Positions 17,873-29,100 of a stretch of DNA of 64,000 bases are shown here, one piece after another. Within the stretch, counting starts at the first letter, position 1. Each line of letters opens with the position of its first letter. Below the pieces are notes generated by a model. That model ran no database searches and was not told the DNA's origin. It saw nothing but the letters and a program-made list of their open reading frames with translations. The position numbers and the translations under genes are program-made. This DNA comes from Nemertoderma westbladi (Eukaryota; Xenacoelomorpha; Nemertodermatida; Nemertodermatidae), in NCBI GenBank assembly GCA_032718475.1, contig JAUCBJ010003414.1:1-64000 (forward strand), in the 5' to 3' direction.

Positions 17873-18540
17873 CTGCAAATAATTAAGGAATACACATATG
17901 ATTTTTTTCTGAATGATATATTGATAACATTTACTACAACTACTAGGTCGAGCGAGCTCAGACACTTTCAGTGCTGATAACTTTTACACCAAACTAAGTA
18001 TGTGTTATTTGCATCGATTTTCGTCTGGAGAGGGAGGAATTTAGATGCTTCGAAAGTCCCCCCCCCCCCTCCCCTCCACCTATCTTAGTGAAAAAAAGTG
18101 AACAAAGTTTCCTATTGGATAATTCATCATTAAATTGCTGTTCCGATTGTATTCCAATTGTAGATGTGTGCCGCTCTGTAAATGAAACTGAGTAGAGATC
18201 AATGAAAACTACAATCTGATATAACGTATTGTACTTAAGTCGATAAAAATCGAAAAGTCGAAAAAAATACGACCAACCAGGTTTTTGCTCCATTGACACA
18301 GTGGGTGGTCTGCTAACCAAAATCCGCGAAAATCCGCCAATTGAAACTCTAGTTATTGACCCTTGACTCTTCGACTATAGAGGAATGTGTGCTTTTATTA
18401 GCTACCCCGCGTTAGGCTGTTTTTTTTTATCTATTTCTGCCAGATTATTAATTGGGGGGGGGGGGGGGGGGGGGGGATTATGCCCGGAATTAAGTTCCAT
18501 AGTGTGCATGTTTAAATGACACAAAGAACCTTGGCTGTCA
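17873..18540. other. Intron/flank with homopolymers and LamG-exon relic
   Basis: Mostly non-coding. It contains a C run at 18058-18069 and a 23-base G run at 18454-18476. At about 18355-18400 a stretch (GACTCTTCGACTATAGAGG...) resembles part of the LamG exon near 17447-17490, as does one near 19230-19290. These look like decayed partial exon copies. Confidence 0.4.
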
Positions 18541-18712
18541 TTCTTGCCTATCAGCCATTATTCTCCTTACATATTCGAAGCTCTTCATCTGACTTCCACA
18601 TACATTAACCCAAATAGCGGAAGTCATACATATGATCAAGCATGTCATCCTTATGGCTTATGTATATTTGAACATAGAATTCATAAGGACTATCAGATGA
18701 TCAATAACTCAT
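18541..18712 (-). mobile_element. Decayed LINE reverse-transcriptase relic
   Basis: About 170 bp resembling 20728-20870 (for example TTACRTATTCGAAG, CTGACTTCC, ATGCTCAAGCAT...CATCCTT..GAGCTTATG) with many changes. It covers the part of the RT tail encoding YLGSWIRKSGEDLRIRKG. It is an old relative of the LINE family at 20182-20876 and 53842-54821, with no intact frame. Confidence 0.6.
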
Positions 18713-19393
18713 TCACTTTGGCTCTCATTCACTTGATCAGTACTTTGCAAAGTTCATTTAACTTAAGTTGATAAAACGTTCCAAATCACTTGATCAGTAA
18801 GTCGCTTGTCTCTCAATCACTTGATCAATAAGTTTCTTGGTTCTAAATCAGTTGATGGCGTTCCCCTGGTTGTAACGAATCTTTATCGCCAGTTATTTTG
18901 CTATATTCCTGAAATATTTCAAAATAAGCGAAAAATTATTTTGGTCAAGTAATCACTACCAACATGATACAGTTTTGGTTAGCTCTGTAAATGTTTATAA
19001 AAATTTAAAACAGATTAATTCACCAGCATCATCTTGATTAAGTAGTTATTTCGTCCAGATCACCCCTTGATATATAGCAGCTGTAATACCGGAACTGAGA
19101 TATATATCCTGGGAAGGGTTGACTTGGAAACCCACATGTCCCACAAATATGCCGACCCAAAGAAAGGTTGGAAACACTATCATGATCATGTCTATTAGTA
19201 TTTATTGTGTTGGCAAAATCTATACTTGTATGTTCAGAACTTCCAACTCATCGACTGTAAAGGAATGTGTGCTTATTAACTGCACTCACCGGTGCATAAC
19301 CATTAACCATGCAATATTTGAACGCTCATATCCCAGCTATTTTTAAACGAAATTCAAATTGTGTTACATATTTGGAATCCTTGCATATGGTCA
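18713..19393. other. Non-coding DNA
   Basis: No gene seen. It has a short repeated AATCACTTGATCAG/TAAGT phrase (18770-18850) and a decayed piece similar to the LamG exon near 19230-19290 (CTCATCGACTGTAAAGG...). Confidence 0.4.
19225..19300 (-). pseudogene. Decayed partial copy of the LamG exon
   Basis: Matches about 17445-17505 of the LamG-like exon: a CCAACTC-TCGACTGTAAAGG-ATGT order followed by TTATTA and a CACTCAC stretch. It corresponds to the NKQTSLYSRRVG part. No open frame or splice sites remain. Likely a duplicated, decayed exon fragment. Confidence 0.4.
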
Positions 19394-20168
19394 GCTTTCC
19401 ATTGGTACCAACAAACAGCTATAAGGTAGAATAATAACTGCGGTGTAACTGTTGTAATATTGCGGTTATATTTAAAAATATCGAGACATGAAAAATATCG
19501 AGAGTAAAAATAACGCGAGTAAAAACATCGAGTGTTGAAAAATAACGATAATCGTTTTCCATTGGTAATCGCTTTCCATTGGTACCAACAAACAGCTATA
19601 AGGTAGAATAATAACTGCGGTGTAACTGTTGTAATATTGCGGTTATATTTAAAAATATCGAGACATGAAAAATATCGAGAGTAAAAATAACGCGAGTAAA
19701 AACATCGAGTGTTGAAAAATAACGATAATATCGAGAGTTCAAAAAATATCGAGAGTAAAAATATCGAGGGTAAAAATATCGAGAGTAAAAATACCGAGTG
19801 TTGAAAAATATCGAGAGTAAAAATATCGAGAGTAAAAATATCGAGTGTTGAAAAATATCGAGAGTAAAAATATCGAGTGTTGAAAAATATCGAGAGTAAA
19901 AATATCGAGTGTTGAAAAATATCGAGAGTAAAAATATCGAGTGTTGAAAAATATTGAGTGTTGAAAAATATCGAGTGTTGAAAAATATCGGTTGTTGAAA
20001 AATATCGAGAGTAAAAATATCGAGTGTTGAAAAATATAGAATGTTGAAAAATATCGAGAGTAAAAATATCGATATTAACAATTTTTTAAATAAGGGTTGT
20101 ATGATATTTTTTTTTTAACTAAAAATGTTCTAGAACAACAATATTTATTAACATTTAGTAGCTTATAC

Positions 20169-20889
20169 AGTACGTGTTCTACTACTACTACTACTACTGG
20201 GATCGGCATGCTGCATTGCAGCTCCATTTTTAAGAATGCTGTGCCGGCTAGTCAACAAAATTGCACCGCCACAACTCCCTATCACCCATGACATTTGCTA
20301 GATCATCCGCATCTTCAAGGCCAGTGTCCTTTAAGATGCGTCTCAAGAAAGTAATGGGCTGTCCACCATGCTTATTCACTCCATGAGGCTGCCAAAGTAC
20401 AAGATTATGCACTGGCTGGTCCTCACGGCGAAAGCAATGTCCTGCAAAGCGGAGGCGATTTTGTTCTAGTGTCAAGCTTGGGGGAACCAATGAGACACCT
20501 CCAATGTTATATAGTGTCTGGTTGGAGATGTGTGCATTGTACTTGACACAATGAACCCGGCGTAGCATTCTTGTGAATGTGCCATCCAGAGATTTGGTGT
20601 CCTCAGCAGTTAGAGCCCAGCATGGACTCCCGTAGAGGAGTACTGGAACTACTGCTGCTCTAAATAATCGGACCTTAAGTTTCCGATTAATTCTCGGTGA
20701 CTTCCAAATCCTTGAAAGCCTATTCAAGGCTGCCCATGCCTTTCCCTTACGTATTCGAAGGTCCTCACCTGACTTCCGGATCCATGATCCCAGGTAACAG
20801 AAGTCGTCCACATGCTCAAGCATACCATCCTTTGAGCTTATGCTCATCCGATCATAGACTTGCTGAGGACTTTCAAAGTACGTGTTCTA
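20169..20889 (-). mobile_element. 5'-truncated LINE with 13-bp TSD (copy 1)
   Basis: The body 20182-20876 is flanked by AGTACGTGTTCTA at 20169-20181 and 20877-20889. On the minus strand it encodes the C-terminal part of a LINE reverse transcriptase (YLGSWIRKSGEDLRIRKG, VLLYGSPCWALT, LDGTFTRMLRR, LRFAGHCFRRED) in one frame ending near 20248. It has a 3' tail of TAG/GTA triplets (20182-20199 on the plus strand as ACT repeats). It is nearly identical to 53842-54540, so the family moved recently. The 5' truncation is typical of target-primed reverse transcription. Confidence 0.9.
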
Positions 20890-21114
20890 ATATAATATTT
20901 AACAATATTTATAATATTTATCAAAATTTATAGCTAGCACTTCTTTTATAATATTTATTAAAAAAATAGCAAAAAATAGCTAGTATAATAAATCTGGTAA
21001 ATGGGTACCCAAGGTGTATTACATAATGCCATTCACTTGCACTTGCACTGTTGTAACCCATGCACTGCAATATTGTTCCATAATTCTAAATAAAATGCTC
21101 AAGCAAAATGCAAT
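20890..21114. other. Loop DNA of the Foldback-like element
   Basis: AT-rich non-coding DNA with repeated ATAATATTT phrases. No gene seen. Confidence 0.4.
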
Positions 21115-21765
21115 ATTTTTACTCTTGATATTTTTCAACACTCGATATTTTTCAACACTCGATATTTTTAATCTCGATATTTTTCAACACTCGATATTTT
21201 CAACACTCGTTATTTTTACTTTCGAAATTTTTCAACACTCAATATTTTTACTCTCGATATTTTTCAACACTCGATATTTTTACTCTCGATATTTTTCAAC
21301 ACTCGATATTTTTACTCTCGATATTTTTCAACACTCGATATTTTTACTCTCGATATTTTTCAACACTCGATATTTTTGCTCTCGATATTTTTCAACACTC
21401 GATATTGTTACTCTCGATATTTTTCAACACTCGATATTTTTCAACACTGGTTATTTTCGATATTTTTCATCTCGCGTTATTTTTACTCTCGATATTTTTT
21501 TATCACGTTAATTTTCAACACTCGTTATTTTTACTCTCGATATTTTCACTCTCGTTGTTTTTACTCTCGATATTTTTCAAGTCTCGATATTTTTCACCAT
21601 TACCAATATTGCTGGAGACTCTTTTTTATAAACGCTTGTAGCTAAAGATTGAAAGCAAAAATAAAAATTCTGGCTCACCCAGTCAGTGGTCAGGAGGTGA
21701 AACTATCTCTGTTTCAAATTTCATGCAATCTCATTAAGATTTGTAGAAAAATTAGTGGGGAGGGT

Positions 21766-22074
21766 GGGGGGGGGGGGGGGGGGGGGTGTAATCGGATTCA
21801 ATTCCGAGCATTACCCACCTAAAACGGGACTAGTGGCATTTTACCAATATAGTTGGGGATGTGAGATTACCAATAATAATCTCACCTCATAACCAACTGG
21901 GGGGGGGGGGGGGGGGGGATACACGCCGCAAGCCATAGAGGAAGGTGAGAGGTCAAACCACCTCACAGGGACAAACAAGCTAGTGAGGCTAGCACCAAGG
22001 GGTAACACCAACAAGGAGTGGCGAGGTGAGCATTAATCGGGTTAACCCTATTAAACCCGGGGGGGGGGGGGGGG
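21766..22074. repeat. Cluster of three long poly-G tracts
   Basis: G21 at 21766-21786, G20 at 21899-21918 and G16 at 22059-22074, all on the plus strand and separated by about 110-140 bp of mixed sequence. The sequence between has no open frame of note. These could form quadruplexes. Similar lone tracts occur throughout the window. Confidence 0.85.
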
Positions 22075-22299
22075 TCAATATGACCCCTTCCCCGTGGTTT
22101 TTTTATTATAATTCTGAAACAAACACAGTTGGGAATCTGAAATTTTATGACTTTTCCTAAAAATCTATTGTCTTCCTAGTAGTGAAAACCGTTTTTAAAA
22201 ATATTGGGTACTTTTCGAGTTATAGCACCATTTTTTAACCCTAGTTTTGGCACTTTTTTTGAGACGTTTTTTGAAAATTACATTTCATTAAATATGAAT
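22075..22299. other. Non-coding DNA before the 162-bp array
   Basis: AT-rich, with runs of T. It grades into the tandem array. No gene seen. Confidence 0.4.
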
Positions 22300-23110
22300 T
22301 GTAACATCTTTATTTTTGATTTACACCGGTTTTTTGGTGTTAGAAATTGGATGGAATTCATATAAATTGATTTAGAAATTTCAAACTTGTTTTTTTCGGT
22401 GGGTGCCAAATTTTGGTGCTAGCACCAAATTTTGAAATAAGTCAATTTTGTAAATTGATTGTTTGAAACTTGTTTTTTACGCAATTGAGGTTTTTTGGGG
22501 TTCTGGATTCGATGAAATATATACGAGTAGCACCAAGCGTATCAAACTTGTATTTTTCGGTGCTGTGTGCAAATTTTGGTGCTAGCACGAAATTTTGAAA
22601 ATCCATTCAATAGATAAAATTGCTTGTGACAATTTAATTCTTGCGTTTTAGAGGTTTATGGCTGTTCTGAATTCAATGGAAAATATAATTATCGAACTAG
22701 ACATCTCAAACTTGTATTTTTCGGATGTGGGTGCAAAATGTGGTGCTAGCACCAAATTTTGAAAACCATCAAATATATCAATTGATAGTGTCACCTTGTT
22801 TCTTGCGTTATACGGGTTTGTGATGGTTCTGAATTCAATGGAATCAGTAAAAATTTCATAAGAGTTCTCAAACTTGTATTTTTCGCCGGTGTGTGAAAAT
22901 TGTTGTGCCAGCACCAAATTTTGGAATATATGCAAATTGATAAGTAGATAGTATCACCTTTTTCTTGCGTTATACGGGTTTATGAGGGTCCTGAATCCGA
23001 TGGAATCAATATAAACAGCACTGGACATCGCAAACTTGTACTTTTTGGTGATGGGTACGAAATTTGGTGCTAGCACCAAAATTTGCCAAATTACGCCGAA
23101 AAATACAAGT
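22300..23110. repeat. 162-bp tandem repeat with GGTGCTAGCACC palindrome
   Basis: About five diverged units, with the phrase CAAACTTGTATTTTTCGG at 22381, 22542, 22706, 22868 and about 23030 (steps 161-164). Each unit has the perfect 12-bp palindrome GGTGCTAGCACC or a one-base variant, and a TTCTTGCGTTATACGGGTTT phrase. The minus-strand open frames here just translate the repeat. A satellite-like array. Confidence 0.85.
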
Positions 23111-23483
23111 ACCCAGTAGTTTAGGGCTACAACCAATATGTGTCAACGATATAACCCTTGTAATTACTGATTATTAGTTAGTTGATTCTGGAGACCGTAA
23201 TCCGGTTGTGAGACCGGAATAGTTTTTGACCTTCATTACCGTTACTGTTTCTATTGCATATTATTATATTCAGACTGTGCTATAATCAATTGCTGTGATT
23301 ATCAATACTGACAACTAACTGTGTTGTTTTCCATCGGCCTTTGGCCAAACATATATCCTGCCTTCAGCCCAGCAGCCCAGCGACGCAACGACGCGTACAA
23401 CCTACACCGGTCAGTATCCACGACTGTCAACTCAAGTGGATACCATCACAGTCAAAACATACCAACGACACAACTAATAAACT
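23111..23483. other. Untranslated leader-like stretch before element E
   Basis: Non-coding. It may be the leader of the gag-like element E that starts at 23508. It holds GGAGACCGTAATCCGGTTGTGAGACCGG, a small near-palindrome. No LTR was recognised. Confidence 0.3.
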
Positions 23484-25000
23484 GTGACCACAACAGAGGA
23501 GGATAAGATGAGTGAACATACGCCCCAAGTCTCAGAGGGGAGAGAAACACCACAGCGGACCCCGAGCGATACAGACCAAACGATTCGAGAGGCCGCGATG
23601 AGGTGGCACCGGCCCTCCACGATCCGGACACCCAAGAGGAGGGTGTCCGACAACGAGGAGGGAAAGATGACGAGTCGACGCAAGATCCCAACAGCGGTCG
23701 AAGTACCAAAGTCGATGGCCAACCACTGGCCGACCGCGGCAAATGGCCCACCGGAACGGCGACAGTGGGGCCGACGGTAAGGCGCCGGACGAGGAGGGAA
23801 GGCAAAGTTCACGATGAGGACATTGGGATGAGAGATCGCCTGCGATGGGCATACAACGCCGCAAAGAGGCTGTTGTAGGACACTAGGGAGGGGAGAAAGG
23901 TAGACCAGCACAAACTATACCTAAGGCTAGGTGAGTGCAACAAACACTTCCGATATCTAGTCCGATTTGGGCAGGGGAAATGGCAAGTGAGAGGGCGAGG
24001 GGGGTCACCACAGAACTGTTTGAATTGTAGCGATCCGAGGTGGTGGAGGCAGATGTTGTGTACATAGGGCCTTATCTGGTGGATGCGAGGGGGATTAAGT
24101 TAGTGGGATGGGCGGATCCACATGGCAGCAAATCCGAGGTTAACCCCAAAGATTCGGTGTCGTTGGTTAGTAGGACTCCCAGCAAACGGGGGAAAATTAG
24201 TAGGCCGGACAGGCGGCAGGAGTCCGTCGCAACCGAAAAGTCTGCTACATCCTCCGTGAAAGCAAGACGGGTGTTAGAGATAGATCTGGCGTGTCAATTA
24301 GACATTGTTGTGCTGGATCAAAATGAACTAGAAAGGCAGTTGGATGAGGTAAATGCGTTATTAGAGAGGGAGAGGGAATTAGCGAAAGAGTGTAAAGAGA
24401 GGGCCGAGAGGGTGGCGAGAAACTATCGAGAGCGGGATGAGAGAAAAATGAGTGAGCACAAAGAGCGAGAGGTGAGGGAAGAGAACGAGCGTAGAGAGCG
24501 CAAGGAGCGGGAGGCGAGAGTGGAAAACGAGCGCAAGGAGCGAGAGGCTGAGAGAATTGAGAGAGAAGTAAACGAACGGAGAGAGCGGGAGGCGAGAGAG
24601 ACAAACGAGCGCAGAGAGCGAGAGGCGAGAGAGACGAGCGCAAAGAGTGGGAAGCGAGGAAAGCTGAGAGGATTGAGAGAGAAGTGAACGAACATAGAGA
24701 GCGGGAGGCAAGGGAGACATAATTAGCCGATCAGAGTATTAGGGAGGATAGAGAGAGAGAGAGGGGGCAGGTAAATGTTTGCGGGATGATATGCATACCC
24801 GGTTGATGGGGTTAATGCAATACCAAGCGAAGCAAAAGTGCCGGTTAGAACTGGCAAATATGGGTTTATCGGAGAGTGAGGCTGGTTTGGGTAGTATTTA
24901 TGAGGAACCAGAGGTGATGGAAACCTTTGTTAATACCCCACTTACAGGTACCGGACGACAGACCCAAGACTGGTGTGACCGTATGGGCGGGGGGGGGGGG
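23484..25000 (+). mobile_element. Gag-like, coiled-coil element E, left part
   Basis: Starts with MSEHTPQVSEGRETP (ATG at 23508), the same style as the BEL Gag starts in this window (MSDT...). It continues with charged, Arg-rich sequence broken by several stops and frame changes (near 23877, 24050, 24690). It contains a very charged Glu/Arg heptad region (24320-24720). It runs into a G12 tract at 24989-25000 and is then cut by LINE D. Its other half is 61659-62672, brought together by a 9-bp TSD. I suggest a retroelement Gag or ORF1 remnant; no protease, RT or integrase was found. Confidence 0.5.
24040..24687 (+). CDS. Coiled-coil part of element E
   Basis: 215 codons. The first about 90 residues are mixed; the rest is a long Glu/Arg/Lys-rich helix (residues about 90-200, built on repeated EREARE/NERRERE phrases). 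This is a strong predicted coiled coil, partly produced by short tandem repetition of about 30 bp. Multimerisation of a Gag-like protein is plausible. The region lies within a degenerate frame, so a working protein is doubtful. Confidence 0.45.
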   Translation: MVEADVVYIGPYLVDARGIKLVGWADPHGSKSEVNPKDSVSLVSRTPSKRGKISRPDRRQESVATEKSATSSVKARRVLEIDLACQLDIVVLDQNELERQLDEVNALLERERELAKECKERAERVARNYRERDERKMSEHKEREVREENERRERKEREARVENERKEREAERIEREVNERREREARETNERREREARETSAKSGKRGKLRGLREK

Positions 25001-25009
25001 GTAATAATA

Positions 25010-25594
25010 TTTTATTTTATTCTTTATTGCAGGCATCGCCCATAGTAAATTGCTAAATAGTATACAGTAAATTGCACAGAAGTATAAATATAGTGATACA
25101 CAGATATACATATATATTTTATACCAGTATTGAATAACTATTTATTTAAGAATAAAATTAATATAGATATGCAATATTATCGAAAGTTTCGCGGATTCTA
25201 GAACAACAGTAGGTGACGTTATAAACTGAATTAACGACAGTGTTTATCGAACAACAAATCCTATTAAAGAGACTATTTGCACTACGAAATCTAATATGAC
25301 GAAACACAGTAAATTGTGTTCTCCAAAAAATTGTGACATGCTGTTAGAGACCTGTGCACTAGAAAGTCGGGGAATCTTAAATAGTATTCGAGCTGCGTTG
25401 TTGTAGGCAACTCTAACGCGGTTATATACAAAAGATGAGTAATTCAGTCTCGCCCACAGAGCTTTGCAATACAGTGGTGTGAAGAACATACGGAATAAAC
25501 AACATTTGACCGATACAGAACAGGCACTAAATTTACGAATTAATAAATTAGCACTTGCATAAATGCTCCTAATAGTTTTCTTTATAACATAATC
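25010..25594 (-). mobile_element. LINE D, 3' part
   Basis: The minus strand from 25594 encodes the tail of a LINE reverse transcriptase: DYVIKKTIRSIYASAN, then FTPLYCKALWARLNYS and RVAYNNAARILFKIPR, the usual conserved end. After a stop comes a 3' UTR with AATAAAGAATAAAATAAAA near 25015-25040. The upstream half is at 60343-61658. BEL element B interrupts it at a GATTAT target (ATAATC on the plus strand), and rejoining restores ...RDDDY-VIKK... in frame. Confidence 0.85.
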
Positions 25595-25730
25595 TGATGG
25601 ATTATTTCACTATAAGATAGCATTTGTAGTTTAACGTAAAAACTTTCTAAAATCCGACGCATTTTGATTAAGTTACAGTAATGTAATATGCCTATTCATA
25701 TTAGTACACATAAAACCCGTAGTTAATGTC

Positions 25731-25803
25731 ATGGCGTAGTGGTCAGATGGTTAAGGCGTTGGTTACATTACAGATAGGATACGAGTTCGAATCCCAGTCG
25801 GGA
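25731..25803 (+). other. tRNA-like segment in B 5' LTR
   Basis: TAGTGGTCAGATGG and GAGTTCGAATCCC stand as box A and box B. It is nearly identical to copies at 16103-16175 and 45489-45561. Confidence 0.6.
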
Positions 25804-25979
25804 AATTTGCATTTTTGGGCAATTTATTTTCATTTGGTATAATTAGATAAACCAATGAGGTGCGTTCAACACATGGAACGATGAGTTGGGCCAATCATAG
25901 GGCATAGAACATCTTATTGCTCCAATGTGAGGCCATGGAATACTCTGGAAGGTTCTAGCGGATTCTATGTCCCAGATTT

Positions 25980-25991
25980 AGTATATAAAGG
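25980..25991 (+). promoter_or_regulatory. TATA box in B 5' LTR
   Basis: AGTATATAAAGG, the same position relative to the LTR start as in A and in B's 3' LTR. The expected transcription start is about 30 bp downstream. Confidence 0.75.
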
Positions 25992-27214
25992 GCTGGTTTG
26001 CCTTCGGTTAACACACATACACTTGTCCTTGACTCTTGATTACTATTTAGTTGCCCCCCCCCCCTGTCTGAACTTAGTTATTTGATCAGGCAAGGAGTAT
26101 TTCTGCTACCGGCACACCGCTTGGCTTAGGGTGGTTTATTAATATCCTACCACGCCTTGCCACGTACTGATAGGTATTGCTGCTAACCACGCAACAAAGT
26201 TCTAGAATAAAATTTGTATACCAGATCAGCTAACGTACGGTAGCGATTAACCCCTATTTCTTATCTTACAACCAGAATCTGGTATTTGTGCCGATCACGG
26301 GTGTAGTTACTAACACCGTGGTTGCCCGGTTGAGTTGTGGATAGGAAGGAGAGAGCTTTGACGTCATTTGTAAGTATAAAGTTCTACAAAATGCGACTAG
26401 CTTATTTTCGTAGCTAGCACACAGTATTGTTTTGGTCAGAAAATCACCAAAACCTAGTAAAATGATATACACCAAAATTGTTTTATTGTAACACACCCAC
26501 ACACACACGCCCTAAAACATATTTACCCTTAGAGTTCTACTAGATAGATAGCACACGTTAGATTACTTAGGCAGAATATATATAACTCATGTTAGTATTT
26601 GTAAATTTAGGATCTGATATTTAGTTACGGCAAGAAGGAGTATTTATTTCGTTATTAAACTGTTGTTTGTCTGAGCAGCGGTATTGTTACATTAGGCACG
26701 ACCCTCTTTAGACTGATTTCGTACAGGGGGATCAGTATTGTTACGCTAGGTCTGTTAACCCACTAGCTCATATAAAACCATATAAATCACACCTCGGCAA
26801 GTTACGGTATTTAGGACTGTCAGCGATAGTTAGGATTCGCTGCGCGGGGATTGTTTTCCCGTGAGTTTGGTCTGTTACTGTAACTGTACATCTGCCATAC
26901 CGGTTAGAGGACAGGTTTCCTTTTGTCTAGTTCGTAGGCATTAGACCCGCACACGTACATAGAATAGACACTAGGCTCTGCTCCTCGCCAGTAGTGGTTT
27001 GTGTATTGTATCTGTTTGTTTAGATACCCTGGACTGGGATTTGTTGTCAGATACTGTACGAGCCCGTTTCATTACTAGATCTTACGGTAAGATACATCTC
27101 GTTACTAGGATCTGGTAAGCGGTATACTACTGGACTTTACGGTTAGAGAAATTCTATAGCTTCGTACCAGTAGATTTGTAGGCCGTAGGATAGCCCTTAC
27201 CGTAGAGGATCTCA

Positions 27215-28164
27215 AAGTGAGGTATATTTATCTTACGAAAGTGAGAGATATACTTTACAGTGAGGTAACTATATATTGTTAGCTATTGTAAAGGTAGGAG
27301 ATACTTACAATTTAAAATTAGTAAAATTAGAAATTTGTAGAACGTCCCCTGCTTCAGTAGGCTTTTAGGGTAGCTAGTAGTTTCGTACTTAATATTTGAC
27401 TAGCTAATAGTTAGTTTGTAGCAATTTGTTTTACGCCATGTGTGTGTGGTGTTACTTTTCGGTACTTGAAAAGGTACATAGGGTTTAAAGACCAAGTTGT
27501 ATCAGTACCTAGGAAGATTTTTCGTAGAGTAGAAGTAAAACTCTCACCTTCGACTTTTCAGGACTCAAGGACTCATTTCTGGACTGCTTCGAGGATTAGA
27601 CCGCTTTTCGCAAGTTTGGGAGACACAAAATTCGTCCGCGACGCCGAAAAACGGAACGACCCACGTCCGGTTTGTATTTGGGAATTTGCACGACTGGAAG
27701 ATCAAAGGAGCGTAAGTTTTACGACTCGTGTCGTTCAAACTTAAAAGCACAGTAGTACTCAAAATTTGTGGGTTTCACTGTCTAATTAGTAGTGTTGTTG
27801 GTACTTATTTCCCGTTAGACGTTGCTGTTTTGCCTATTATTTGTACTTGTTGATCTACATTTTGGTAACGTATACCGTTATCTCACTTATTCGTACAAAT
27901 TTAGCTGGTAGGCTAGATTATTACATATTTTATTATATACTTTGTTAGTTTTATTTGTACCGGTTAGGGTATATATATGATATATATATATATCAAGGTA
28001 AGTTTGACATTTGGACATTTTGACATTTCGACATTCTGACTTTGATGATTTATTTGTACCGGTTAGGGTATATATATGCTATATATATACCAAGGTAAGT
28101 TTGACATTTCGACATTCCGATACTTTGACATTTTATTACCCGTACTTGACATATATAATAAGAC
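27215..28164 (+). other. Leader of element B, first copy
   Basis: Untranslated. Starts AAGTGAGG straight after the LTR, with no obvious TGG primer-binding site. It contains the two roughly 100-bp leader repeats (27950-28125). The part from 27797 on is repeated at 36398. Confidence 0.7.
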
Positions 28165-28475
28165 ATGAGTGACACACCACATTCGACTCGACACCCACCT
28201 ACCGACTATGACTCGTGCGACCCGGACAGATCGACAGTAGACGAACCGAGAAGGAGAACCCGAGATTCCACCGATGTCACACCGCGTGCGTCGCCGGTAC
28301 CCCGAACGGAAATACCGGAAGCCACAATGCGTGGCGACGGCAGGATCGAGGATTTCCTTACAGTCCCACAGACCAGGTCACGGGAACCAGACATGGTAAG
28401 CTTGGCGGGAAGCCAAGAAAATGTCATTAGAAGTATAGGAGGACACATGGCCTAGATTACTCGAAACCTCGGAGA
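28165..28475 (+). pseudogene. Truncated gag start of element B, first copy
   Basis: Begins MSDTPHSTRHPPTDYDSC and runs with GGHMA at 28446, where a TAG (28450) stands for the CAG seen in the second copy and in A. Homology to gag stops at GGAGA (28475), where the foreign block begins. About 100 codons remain, of no use alone. Confidence 0.8.
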
Positions 28476-29100
28476 TACGGAAGCCCATAAGGACCACGTC
28501 AAATTGACAATTTCATTCGTCAAATTCGCAATTTCATCCGTCTACTATTTATGGAATTGCCGGTTTGACGGGTGAAATTGAATGAAATATGGACCACGTT
28601 AATTTGGCAATCTACAATCCTGCATTCATCATTGATTGCGCCCTGTCTGCTGTCTATGGTCTGGCTCTCTGTACTGCCTGTGACTATACCGTTACTTACA
28701 GACTTACCAGTCAGCCAGTACACTGTCTGACAGTAGGCCTACAGCACAAAATACTTTCAGTCTTTGTCACAGATTGTTGATATAGCTGTATGTATAAATG
28801 TATACTACTGTCCTATGGTACCGGCTGCCGGCAGACCGGTACTGCAGTACTGTAGTACAGTTGGCCTATGCATTCAGTAAGAGTTCTGGAGTAGGTAGCT
28901 TATCCCATGCCATATCCCTTTTACCAGTATACTGTTATAGCATATAGGCCTACAGGCATTAGCTCTAGCTGTATGGTGCATTATTGATAAAATTAGGCCT
29001 ACAGGAGGCCTAATCTGATAAATGATAATACTGTAATACCGGTACTGTGTAATATTGTAATAGCCTTTCTCGGTATCGGACCCAGGCTGCCAGGACCGAT
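28476..29100 (+). other. Start of the foreign block in B
   Basis: Non-coding. A loose inverted repeat (AATTTCATTCGTCAAATT-like, about 28500-28585) and many ACCGGTAC-type palindromes (28818-28860, 29030-29050) are visible. It may hold the promoter region of the zinc-ribbon/HECT gene but nothing specific can be named. Short frames here are not convincing. Confidence 0.4.

Larger units (their letters stand above)
19394..21600. mobile_element. Foldback-like element with minisatellite arms
   Basis: Two arrays of the same about 32-bp repeat (two 15-17 bp subunits: AAAAATATCGAGAGT and AAAAATATCGAGTGTTG) lie in opposite orientation at 19474-20073 and 21115-21597. They flank a roughly 1-kb middle. 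The outermost units agree in order: ATATCGAGAC(A/T)TGAAAAATATCGAGAGTAAAAA(T/C)AACG in both. Long inverted repeats built of tandem subrepeats are the hallmark of Foldback elements. No transposase is visible, and the middle holds an unrelated LINE copy. The left end includes a 159-bp direct duplication (19394-19552 = 19571-19729). Exact ends and TSDs are not certain. Confidence 0.55.
25595..27214 (+). repeat. 5' LTR of element B (1620 bp)
   Basis: TGATGG...CTCA. The end is fixed by the 3' LTR, which stops at CTCA (60341) next to the TSD. Compared with A's LTR it lacks the stretch between the first C-rich site and the second, being joined at a C run (26056-26064). It carries the tRNA-like segment and TATA box. 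The last about 900 bp match A and B 3' closely. Confidence 0.85.

Noticed and set aside
19474-20073. Regular repeats looking like a CRISPR array
   Set aside because: The repeat units run into each other with no unique spacers, the DNA is animal-like, and a second array faces it in inverse order.
19596-21645. Open frames of Ile/Phe/Leu-rich repeats in both arrays
   Set aside because: They are translations of the minisatellite in whichever frame lacks stops; no independent gene evidence.
22648-23136. Repetitive protein on the minus strand (FQNLVLAP.. units)
   Set aside because: Follows exactly the 162-bp satellite; units diverge like non-coding DNA.
23452-24720. Long Leu/Ser/Arg-rich minus frames over element E
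   Set aside because: Antisense of the Glu/Arg-rich coiled coil, which leaves the opposite strand open.
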